Of a stretch of 36,540 nucleotides of DNA, positions 7,048-14,631 are shown in pieces. Each line of letters opens with the position of its first letter. Position 1 is the first letter of the stretch. The position numbers were made by a program, and so were the translations under genes. The DNA is from Methylococcaceae bacterium. GTDB lineage: Bacteria > Pseudomonadota > Gammaproteobacteria > Methylococcales > Methylomonadaceae. Where the stretch lies: positions 1 to 36,540 of the forward strand of contig JAKIUK010000041.1 of the NCBI GenBank assembly GCA_021647585.1, written 5' to 3'. The notes beneath the pieces are model-generated. The model was not told the DNA's origin. It searched no databases and was given only the letters and a program-made list of their open reading frames with translations.

Positions 7048-8562
7048 TTAAAAAAAGGCTTTGGATCTATGATACATTTCTTGAATTTGGCTATTTGTTA
7101 ATTTGCCCTTATAAAATTTAAACTCGTCTAGCAGACCACTAAATTGAGTTGTACCATTTGCTTTAGCAATTAACATGTCACTTTTCCCCTTGTATTTGAT
7201 TTGATTATAAATAGGTTTGCTATCGATTAAATCGCCATTAAGATGACATTCTACAGACTTACCATCATATCTAAATGTAACGAAACTCCATTGTTGATTT
7301 GAAACGGAGCCACAATGCAAGGTTTGACTTTTTGAAACTGTAGATAGTCTTGCAATCAATAAACCATCTTCTATTGTCATCCTCCAGCCGCTGCTCCAGC
7401 CATCTGAGTTTTGAGATTTTAGCAGACCAATGGTGCCAAAAGTAGAAAATGGTTTAACCCACAGGGATATAGTAAAATCATCTATATCCAGAAAAGGTGT
7501 GCTCTTTAATTGCAAGTGATTTGTTCCATCAAATTCACCAGCTGGTATGGCAGGGTTTCCAGCGTTGATCACATGAAGTAAATTTTCTGATTCATCAGCG
7601 AAAGAATCAAATGGAAGATAGGCAAGTAACTCGTGAGATATTAAATTTCCAATGGTCATCTTGGCATTGATTTTCGCATTTCTTGTATTATTAGCCCATC
7701 CTTTGATAAAACCGCAATTTTTTCCATCCCACATGTTAAATTTAGAACCATCTTTCTTGGTCCAGTTAACAAAGTTGCCTTCAACAGTATGATTTGAACA
7801 ACGACTCTTGGATTGATTCCAGACATATATTCCTACATTAGAAAAACTGTTTTTTTCAGAAAATACTTTGTTGTTTAAAATCTGGATATGATGTCCACCT
7901 GCTATACCTATACCTACTGCTCCAGGATTAACAAGAATATTATCCTTAACAAGCACATAAGACCCGCCACCATCTCCTGTCATGATGCCACTACCACTGT
8001 ATATTGGCCCACCGCCTCGAAACATATTGCCAATTATTTCAATGGGGCTATCTATATCGCCATTTGATTGGAAGATATTCACCAAATCATTAGTGCTACC
8101 TAAACCGAGTACAGTTTCTCCCCAGTTATAATTTATTTTATTGTTTGATCCAAAAACATTATTAAATTGAACGTATTGTCCTCTGCTTGTATTATCATAG
8201 TACATATTTATATTTGCAAACTGATTTCTAATAACTTGAATTTGCTGGCTGTGGCGAGCTTCAACTCCTCCATTCGAATCATAGATTCTATTATTACTGA
8301 TTTTAATAGCATCACTTTGATCGGTAATTTTAATAGCAACACCTTTGCAAGGACCAATAACACTATTTTGTATGGTTATATTGACAGAGTTGTTTATAGA
8401 AATACAAGGTCCTTTGGAGTTGCTTACTCTTAAGTCTGAAAGAGATACATCTGTTTCTCCATCAATGATATATCCAGTATCTGAAGTTAGTGCATAACTG
8501 GGTATACTGAGTAACACACAGAGCAAGCTGATTAATAAATTTAATAAATATTTGATTTTCAT
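7048..8562 (-). CDS. Secreted right-handed beta-helix protein with C-terminal LamG-like domain
   Basis: A 504-residue exported protein. The signal peptide is clear (residues 1-24: KIKYLLNLLISLLCVLLS, then cleavage after SYA). Residues about 30-300 are short repeating strands rich in N, I and G (ITIQNSVIGPCKG, IKISNNRIYDSNGG, VLVKDNILVNPGA, IQILNNKVF), the pattern of a parallel beta-helix as in NosD/pectate-lyase-like proteins. From about 313 (LAYLPFDSFADES) to the end is a concanavalin-like LamG/laminin-G_3 jelly roll with FTISLWVKPFS, WSFVTFRYDG and FSGLLDEFKFYKGKL. Such proteins bind or cleave polysaccharide; no catalytic site can be named. AAGGAGG, a near-perfect ribosome site, precedes ATG. 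It is a single-gene unit. Confidence 0.85.
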   Translation of the reverse strand: MKIKYLLNLLISLLCVLLSIPSYALTSDTGYIIDGETDVSLSDLRVSNSKGPCISINNSVNITIQNSVIGPCKGVAIKITDQSDAIKISNNRIYDSNGGVEARHSQQIQVIRNQFANINMYYDNTSRGQYVQFNNVFGSNNKINYNWGETVLGLGSTNDLVNIFQSNGDIDSPIEIIGNMFRGGGPIYSGSGIMTGDGGGSYVLVKDNILVNPGAVGIGIAGGHHIQILNNKVFSEKNSFSNVGIYVWNQSKSRCSNHTVEGNFVNWTKKDGSKFNMWDGKNCGFIKGWANNTRNAKINAKMTIGNLISHELLAYLPFDSFADESENLLHVINAGNPAIPAGEFDGTNHLQLKSTPFLDIDDFTISLWVKPFSTFGTIGLLKSQNSDGWSSGWRMTIEDGLLIARLSTVSKSQTLHCGSVSNQQWSFVTFRYDGKSVECHLNGDLIDSKPIYNQIKYKGKSDMLIAKANGTTQFSGLLDEFKFYKGKLTNSQIQEMYHRSKAFF

Positions 8563-8691
8563 TTTTCTACCTCCTTACAGAATGAAATTTCTTGAAATTG
8601 AATTAAGTACATAGCTTTCAGCATAGAGTTGATAGCTAGATGCACTGATTATTAAAGTAAGACTTAAGAGAAAACAATCTAACTAACAAAC

Positions 8692-8726
8692 TAGTACTCC
8701 ATAAATACAACAATGACAGAGTACTA
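8692..8726. promoter_or_regulatory. 8-bp inverted repeat upstream of the beta-helix gene
   Basis: TAGTACTC (8692-8699) and GAGTACTA (8719-8726) form a perfect inverted repeat about 130-165 bases before the start codon of the secreted beta-helix protein. It might be an operator. The rest of the 8563-8992 gap shows no gene. Confidence 0.3.
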
Positions 8727-8992
8727 AGTATATTGGGCAGATAAACCTAAGAATAAATTATTACCACTGAGACTTGATGACGTATATTATATAGAAATTA
8801 AATGTAAAAAGGAGTTTCTCCTTACAATATCCTTGCCAAATATTAAGAGATAGGGAGGGGGAAATGCTGGGCTATGGATATACCACTGGTAAAACTTTTC
8901 TGCATGAGCAGGTATGACTACACTAAAATAGAAATACCAGGTAGATAATAAAATTTAATGACGTTAGTCGTGGCCTCTATTAATGCTGTAAG

Positions 8993-9475
8993 TTAATTCC
9001 AAGACGAACGGAAACAGATTGTTTGCTGAAACTTCGCGTCTTTAGGCAACTTTCCTCTAAAACCAAAGGACCAATTTTGAAGTGTTGGAAGAATTCTCTC
9101 ATCTGAAGTCAAAGGATAAAGAGGATCAATTATCTCTATGTTGTATGCTCGGCCTTGTTCTGAAATTGAAAATTCCACGGTTGAACAGTCACTTGTATCT
9201 ATCGGTTTTTTGTTTTCTGTATCATCAAAAGAAAATGTTGTATAACGTGTTGAATAGATAACAGCTAATTTAATTGATTCTGTTTTTATTACGCTACAAG
9301 GTATGTCATGGGCTGGACGTATTACGCTACCAAAAATATTTTTTTCTGCCGGGATAATCATAGCATCATATATCAGACAGGACTCCATCAATTCTTGAGG
9401 AGTAAATGGAGTATTTTGTTGGATTGCGCAACCAGAAAGCCAGACAATCATTAGTAGATAGCTATGTTCTTTCAT
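8993..9475 (-). CDS. Small lipoprotein with TonB-C-like C-terminus
   Basis: A 160-residue envelope protein. Residues 8-16 (LMIVWLSGC) form a lipobox, so Cys16 would be the lipidated residue after signal peptidase II cleavage. The C-terminal half (STVEFSISEQGRAYNIEII, then ERILPTLQNWSFGFRG) matches the pattern of the TonB C-terminal fold: a 'V-F-x-I-x-x-x-G' strand, a helix, then 'W-x-F'. It lacks the TonB transmembrane anchor and proline linker, so it is not an ordinary TonB. The start has no strong ribosome site. It lies 74 bases after the APH/kinase gene on the same strand. Confidence 0.6.
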   Translation of the reverse strand: MKEHSYLLMIVWLSGCAIQQNTPFTPQELMESCLIYDAMIIPAEKNIFGSVIRPAHDIPCSVIKTESIKLAVIYSTRYTTFSFDDTENKKPIDTSDCSTVEFSISEQGRAYNIEIIDPLYPLTSDERILPTLQNWSFGFRGKLPKDAKFQQTICFRSSWN

Positions 9476-9549
9476 TATTTACAAAGGCATAGATGTGATA
9501 TTTATAGAAGGAGGGGTAAATACTTGTTTTTCTCTTCCTGACTCTTAAG

Positions 9550-11127
9550 TCAACAGCATTGAGTAATCGTGATATCTAGTAATGCCCATAACCTAGATAA
9601 ATCAGCAGATTTATCTGTATCAATAGTTATACTGACTTTTCGTTCATCATGACACAATAATTGTATGTTTTGCAGTTGATTTTCCAATACCGTTTGATTT
9701 GCATCTGATATATTATCTTGTTGTTTGCTGCGGTCTTCAATACGTTGTATCAGTAGATGTTTATCAGCCTTTGTATGTACAATCAGGAAGGGAACTTGTA
9801 ACTGCTTAGCTTGTTGCAAAAATAGATTTCGTTGCTGTTGTTGTAGAAAAGTAGCATCCACTATCACAGGGTACCCGGCACTAATAATTTCGACAGACAG
9901 GTGTAACAAATATTGATAAGTCTTGTCGTTACTAATTTGGCTGTATAGGTCACTATCAATACCGGAATGACTATTTTGCTGTGCAGATAGCTTTTGCAAA
10001 CGTTTCCTTTCTACATCAGAACGTATTCTTATGGCTTGATAACGATTGATGATTTGTTCCGATAGCCAGCTTTTACCAGATCCTGAAACACCATACATAA
10101 TGATCATTATTGGAGTAAAGGGTTGAGTGTAGTCGGTTGCTAGCTGCAAGTACGCGTGATATTTGCTGATATCCAGTTGATGATCTTCTGCCGATTTATG
10201 TTGGTTCGCACGAATTGCACTTACTTTAGCCATGACTACAGCACGATAAACCAGATAAAAGTGTAGTACTTTTAGACCTGCATAATCTCCGCTGTGTTGT
10301 AGATAGCTATTGAGAAACTGAAAAGCCAAATCGTTTCGCTGTCTGTTCTGTAAATCCATGACTAGAAATGCGATGTCACAGATGATATCTATCCAATATA
10401 ACGACGGATTAAAATCAATGCCATCAAAAGGGATAACTGTATTATCAATCAGAGCAATATTGCCTAGATGTAAATCGCCATGACATTCGCGGATAAAACC
10501 AGTTTGTTTACGCTGGTTTAATATAGAAAGTAGTACCGTATATTGTTGTTCACTCCACCATGACAGGTGCTTCAAATTATCTGAATTTTCTAAACCATGC
10601 AGTTGCAGGATCTGGCTAAAATTTTCTCTTACTGGCTGCATGACAGCACTGGCACTGCCAAACTCTGTATTAAACGCTACCTGTTTAATGCTGCTATGAA
10701 AAGCGGCAATGGCTTTCGCTGTTTGTTGTAAGTGTTCGTTAGTTAGTTGTGCCCGAACCAGTAGTTGATCGAAAGTTTGATCGGACTCAAATTGACGCAT
10801 TTTGACCGCATATTCAATGGCTGAACCTTCGTGGCCTAAGTTTGGCTGATCTTCAGTTCCTCTGATGGCCACTACGTCAAGGTAAATATCAGGAGCTAGC
10901 CGTGAATTTAAACGTATTTCTTCATGACAAAAATATCGCCTTTTTTCCAGACTGGAAAAATCAAGAAAACCAAGATTAAGTGGTTTTTTAATTTTGTAAG
11001 CATAAATGCCAGTCAACAAAACCCAGGAAATATGGGTTTCGATAATCTTGAAATATTTGATCTTATGAGGAAACAGTGCCGGATTTTGTATTGACTGAAT
11101 TAATACTGAAGCTTTATTGAGGATCAT
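9550..11127 (-). CDS. Bifunctional aminoglycoside-phosphotransferase-like / P-loop kinase protein
   Basis: A 525-residue cytoplasmic fusion. The N-terminal part (about 1-330) is an APH/choline-kinase fold, with the catalytic loop HGDLHLGNI (216-224) and the metal-binding FDGIDFNP (234-241). The C-terminal part (about 338-525) is a zeta-toxin/gluconate-kinase-like P-loop kinase, with Walker A GVSGSGKSW (346-354), then RIRSDVERKRL and VIVDATFLQ (Walker B-like). This fused architecture is a known bacterial family annotated as bifunctional aminoglycoside phosphotransferase/ATP-binding protein, whose substrate is not established. Resistance should not be assumed. The gene is complete and stands alone, with the lipoprotein downstream. 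Confidence 0.88.
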   Translation of the reverse strand: MILNKASVLIQSIQNPALFPHKIKYFKIIETHISWVLLTGIYAYKIKKPLNLGFLDFSSLEKRRYFCHEEIRLNSRLAPDIYLDVVAIRGTEDQPNLGHEGSAIEYAVKMRQFESDQTFDQLLVRAQLTNEHLQQTAKAIAAFHSSIKQVAFNTEFGSASAVMQPVRENFSQILQLHGLENSDNLKHLSWWSEQQYTVLLSILNQRKQTGFIRECHGDLHLGNIALIDNTVIPFDGIDFNPSLYWIDIICDIAFLVMDLQNRQRNDLAFQFLNSYLQHSGDYAGLKVLHFYLVYRAVVMAKVSAIRANQHKSAEDHQLDISKYHAYLQLATDYTQPFTPIMIIMYGVSGSGKSWLSEQIINRYQAIRIRSDVERKRLQKLSAQQNSHSGIDSDLYSQISNDKTYQYLLHLSVEIISAGYPVIVDATFLQQQQRNLFLQQAKQLQVPFLIVHTKADKHLLIQRIEDRSKQQDNISDANQTVLENQLQNIQLLCHDERKVSITIDTDKSADLSRLWALLDITITQCC

Positions 11128-11190
11128 TTGTAGGATTGTAAACCGTTTTGTCAGAAACTTTCGACAATATACCTTTTTTAAGTCTTGCTT

Positions 11191-11328
11191 TAAGGAGCAG
11201 GGGTTTAATAACTTCCGGTTTTTGACTCCACAGAAGCACTAATAAAAAAGTTACGTAGCCTGCTATGCGCCTATTTTATTAGTACTCCTGTGAAGTTAAA
11301 ATCCTACGCCAAACCTCCAGAACTTATC
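11191..11328 (+). repeat. Palindromic repeat, copy A
   Basis: The element begins TAAGGAGCAGGGGTTTAATA and ends CCAGAACTTAT. Internally, AGCACTAATAAAA is inverted as TTTTATTAGTACT, so the whole can fold as one long hairpin. Copy B (11932-12080) is a direct copy with small changes and a 12-base insertion. It looks like a non-autonomous MITE or large REP element. Confidence 0.8.
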
Positions 11329-11482
11329 AAATCATTACCTCTAACAGGGTTTTTGTGCGTGATTCATAATAACGGAGTAACATGAAGATGACAAAGTTTG
11401 ATTCAGGTATTCTGTCGCACGGGATCTATACTTGCACCCTACAATTCTAGTTCCCCCCCTTGAGGTGACCCCATCCAAAAAG

Positions 11483-11644
11483 TCAAAATTTCTTGACTAT
11501 CATATTCTCACTTAATCGAGACGATGAGTTTACGACACTTGATTTGGTTTTTGATTTTTTATGGGAATTGCGAAAAATCACATTTATAATAAAAGCGGTA
11601 ACTATAAACCACCAATAAAATGCTAAATATAATGCCCATTCCAT
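11483..11644 (-). CDS. 53-residue single-helix membrane protein
   Basis: A short open frame, MEWALYLAFYWWFIVTAFII followed by NVIFRNSHKKSKTK and a Ser-rich tail ending VKKF. One transmembrane helix (about residues 4-24) is followed by a basic cytoplasmic segment, in line with the positive-inside rule. GGGAGA lies 8 bases upstream of the ATG, a good ribosome site. I do not recognise a family. It is isolated and lies between two copies of the palindromic repeat. Clean initiation signals and a sensible protein make it likely real, but there is no homology evidence. Confidence 0.5.
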   Translation of the reverse strand: MEWALYLAFYWWFIVTAFIINVIFRNSHKKSKTKSSVVNSSSRLSENMIVKKF

Positions 11645-11931
11645 AATATATTCTCCCAATTAATTTAATGTGTACTTCATAGAAATGAGAGCAGTTTTTT
11701 AGCACTGTCATCAAATATGAAATGCTGTCATAGTAGAAAATAATAAAATTTCACTTAGAGTTCGAGGTAGAGTTTACCTATTTAAATGCCAGTTCTCTGT
11801 TAACTATTGACCATGACAGTGTGATAAATCACCTGTAAATTATGTGAAAATAATTTATACTTGATTCCAGAATCTAAGAGAGCTGGAAAAAATCCTACCC
11901 AATATTGGGCAATTATTTATTACCAACTCGC

Positions 11932-12080
11932 TAAGGAGCGAGGATTTAATAACTTCCGTTTTTGACTTGTCTTTTGACTTCACAGAAGTACTAATAAAAC
12001 AGTTGCGTAGCCAGCTAAGCGCCTATTTTGTTAGTACTCCTGTGAAGCCAAAATCCTACACCAAACTTCCGGAACTTATT
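11932..12080 (+). repeat. Palindromic repeat, copy B
   Basis: Direct copy of 11191-11328. AGTACTAATAAAACAG pairs with the CTATTTTGTTAGTACT segment, and CGCT-AAGG-AGCG forms a small hairpin at its left end. It ends about 108 bases before the phosphorylase start, so it may influence that operon's leader. The remaining 11129-12188 sequence has no other gene that I can see. Confidence 0.8.
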
Positions 12081-12188
12081 TTATCCTCACTCCTAAGCAA
12101 AAAATACAGTAATAGAATCGATCAATTTACCGTTTAGGGTGCCTCTAACTATTTTTGGTCTTATGATCTTGCACGGAATGAACACTTT

Positions 12189-13724
12189 ATGAGTATAGAT
12201 ACATTAAAAATACGTAGGGTAGGGATAGATACTTACCATGAGAATGTTGCATATTTAAATCGTGATTGCAGTATTTATCGGGCGGAAGGTTTTCAGGCAT
12301 TGTCAAAAATACAGGTTAGTGCAAATGGTTGCAAATTGCTGGCTGTGGTTAATGTGGTTGATGATAATTCAATCGTTCATCCTGGAGAACTGGGGCTATC
12401 TGAACAGGCATTTAAGTATTTGCATGTGGACGAAGGGGTATTGGTGACAGTTAATCATGCTGAACCTCCCAAGTCGATGGATGCAGTGAGACGTAAAATA
12501 AATGGTGAACGTCTTGATCAGGCTGACTTTAATGATATAGCCAATGATATTGTTGAAACCCGTTACTCTAAAATGGAAATGGCCGCTTTTCTGGTTGCAA
12601 CTGGACAGAATAATCTAGACCGGGACGAGTTATTGTATTTAACTCAAGCTATGTTGCAATCGGGTGAGCGTATGGACTGGCATGAACCACTTGTTGCAGA
12701 TAAACATTGTATCGGGGGAATTCCTGGTAATCGAACTTCCATGTTAGTGGTGCCGATTGTAGCTGCACACGGTATGCTAATACCAAAAACTTCCAGTCGT
12801 GCCATCACTTCTCCCGCTGGCACTGCGGATACTATGGAGGTTCTGTCACATGTCAATTTGACACCGGAACAAATGCTGGATATCGTTCGGCAGGAACGAG
12901 GCTGCCTAGCCTGGGGAGGCACGGCTAAACTGGCACCGGTTGATGATCTGTTGATTTCGGTTGAACGTCCCTTGGGTATAGATTCTCAAGGACAAATGGT
13001 AGCATCAATTTTATCCAAAAAACTGGCTGCCGGATCTACTCATTTGATCGTTGATATTCCAGTAGGGCCAACAGCTAAAGTAAGGCATATGCGGCAGGCA
13101 TTGGCTTTACGCAAATTGTTCGAGTTTGTTGGTGATCGGCTAAACATTCACCTGGAAGTAATGATTACTGATGGTCGACAACCGATAGGGCTGGGTATTG
13201 GACCTGTTTTGGAAGCCAGAGATGTCATGAAGGTATTAAATAATTCTCCTGATGCCCCTGCTGATTTACGCCAAAAATCTCTACAATTGGCGGGAAGAAT
13301 TATTGAATTTGACCCTGATGTACGTGGGGGACAGGGTTATGCCATAGCCAGGGATATACTTGAGTCGGGCAGGGCATGTGAAAAAATGAAGAGTATAATT
13401 AAGACCCAGGGCGAGAAAGAAATAGATTTGCAGCCTGGCAAACTGTGTCATCAGGTGTGTGCTGATAGAGAGGGCGTGGTGACACATATTGATAATTTCC
13501 AAACGGCTAAAATAGCTCGCATTGCGGGTGCGCCGATGGACAAAAAAGCAGGGGTTGATTTATTTAAGAAACTGGGGGACAAGGTGACGAAAGGAGAACC
13601 TTTGTTCAGGATACATGCCGAGTTTCCAGCCGATTTTAATTTTGCCAAAAAACTGGCTCAACAGAATAGCGGTTACAGTATTGGGGATGAGGAACAGGTG
13701 TTTAAACCATTGATTACATTTTAG
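12189..13724 (+). CDS. Archaeal-type AMP/thymidine phosphorylase family protein
   Basis: A 511-residue cytoplasmic glycosyltransferase of the nucleoside phosphorylase II family. The length fits the archaeal AMP phosphorylase group; classical DeoA has about 440 residues. The N-terminal ~85 residues form the extra domain of that group. The phosphate/pyrimidine-site motifs are KHCIGGIPGNRTS (172-184) and KTSSRAITSPAGTADTMEV (200-218). The C-terminal domain includes DVRGGQGYAI. In archaea the enzyme converts AMP and phosphate to adenine and ribose 1,5-bisphosphate; bacterial members are usually listed as putative thymidine phosphorylases and their substrate is uncertain. The PRPP synthetase gene begins 9 bases after the stop, which ties the enzyme to ribose-phosphate/PRPP metabolism. 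GGAATG is a weak ribosome site. Confidence 0.92.
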   Translation: MSIDTLKIRRVGIDTYHENVAYLNRDCSIYRAEGFQALSKIQVSANGCKLLAVVNVVDDNSIVHPGELGLSEQAFKYLHVDEGVLVTVNHAEPPKSMDAVRRKINGERLDQADFNDIANDIVETRYSKMEMAAFLVATGQNNLDRDELLYLTQAMLQSGERMDWHEPLVADKHCIGGIPGNRTSMLVVPIVAAHGMLIPKTSSRAITSPAGTADTMEVLSHVNLTPEQMLDIVRQERGCLAWGGTAKLAPVDDLLISVERPLGIDSQGQMVASILSKKLAAGSTHLIVDIPVGPTAKVRHMRQALALRKLFEFVGDRLNIHLEVMITDGRQPIGLGIGPVLEARDVMKVLNNSPDAPADLRQKSLQLAGRIIEFDPDVRGGQGYAIARDILESGRACEKMKSIIKTQGEKEIDLQPGKLCHQVCADREGVVTHIDNFQTAKIARIAGAPMDKKAGVDLFKKLGDKVTKGEPLFRIHAEFPADFNFAKKLAQQNSGYSIGDEEQVFKPLITF

Positions 13725-13733
13725 AGGCGGCTC

Positions 13734-14609
13734 ATGCTAATACTTTCATTTCCTGAATACCTACCCCAGGCGCAACGCCTGGCTACTGCTCTTGATGTTC
13801 CGGTTCAGGAAGTGTATCTGCATCATTTTCCTGACGGTGAAAGTTTACTGCGATTACCAACGGTATTGCCTGAACATATAATTATCTGCCGCAGTCTGAA
13901 TCAACCTAACGATAAGCTGATTGAGCTGTTACTGTGTGTAAAAACAGCAAGGCAAATGAGTGCTAAACGGATCACTTTGGTAACACCCTATTTATGTTAC
14001 ATGCGTCAGGATATTGCCAACCAACCGGGAGAAGCGGTCAGTCAGCATATTATCGGGCAAATGCTTGCGGAATTGTTTGATGATGTGATTACTGTTGATT
14101 CACATTTACACCGAATTTCAAGATTAAATCAGGCGATACCAATAGCCAATGCAATCAGCTTAACTGCAACAGATGAAATTGGCCGTTTTCTCAAAAACCA
14201 ATTTGAATATGCCGTGTTATTGGGTCCAGACGGTGAGTCGGAACAATGGGTCGGCGCAATAGCAGAAAAAATTGGTTTTGATTTTTTGGTAGCAGAAAAA
14301 ATACGTCAGGGGGATAAAAAGGTAACCATGACCTTGCCTGATTATACTTTTCATAACAAAACTGTAGTCATAGTTGACGATATGGCCAGTACAGGCAGAA
14401 CAATATCCATGGCCACAGGTTTGTTGCTGGCTGCAGGGGCGGAACAGGTTTTTGCAGTGATTACTCATCCATTATTTTGCGGTGATGCAGAAGCGCATAT
14501 TATGCAGGCAGGTGTAAAACAAATTTGGAGTACTGATAGCATTACTCATTCTAGTGCCTGCATTCATTTGCACCAGCTATTGGCGCAGGCGGTAACAGAG
14601 ATTTTATAG
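13734..14609 (+). CDS. prs: Ribose-phosphate pyrophosphokinase (PRPP synthetase), short form
   Basis: Transfers pyrophosphate from ATP to ribose 5-phosphate to make PRPP for nucleotide, His and Trp synthesis. At 291 residues it is shorter than housekeeping Prs (about 315), resembling archaeal or class III-like enzymes. Visible motifs are HHFPDGES (30-37), PYLCYMRQD (85-93, the flexible-loop region), VDSHLHR (121-127), and the PRPP loop VVIVDDMASTGRT (211-223). GAGGCGG provides the ribosome site and the spacing to the phosphorylase is only 9 bases, so the two are translated from one mRNA. It is probably a specialised second copy. It converges with cusA, the stops being only 22 bases apart with no hairpin between them. 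Confidence 0.93.
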   Translation: MLILSFPEYLPQAQRLATALDVPVQEVYLHHFPDGESLLRLPTVLPEHIIICRSLNQPNDKLIELLLCVKTARQMSAKRITLVTPYLCYMRQDIANQPGEAVSQHIIGQMLAELFDDVITVDSHLHRISRLNQAIPIANAISLTATDEIGRFLKNQFEYAVLLGPDGESEQWVGAIAEKIGFDFLVAEKIRQGDKKVTMTLPDYTFHNKTVVIVDDMASTGRTISMATGLLLAAGAEQVFAVITHPLFCGDAEAHIMQAGVKQIWSTDSITHSSACIHLHQLLAQAVTEIL

Positions 14610-14631
14610 GCTATTCAGAATATACTCCAAA

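Noticed and set aside
9550..11127. Antibiotic-resistance aminoglycoside phosphotransferase
   Set aside because: The APH-like domain is part of a widespread fusion family of unknown substrate; no resistance context is present.
12189..13724. Annotation as classical DeoA thymidine phosphorylase
   Set aside because: The 511-residue length, extra N-terminal domain and KTSSRAITSPAGTADTME motif fit the archaeal-type group.
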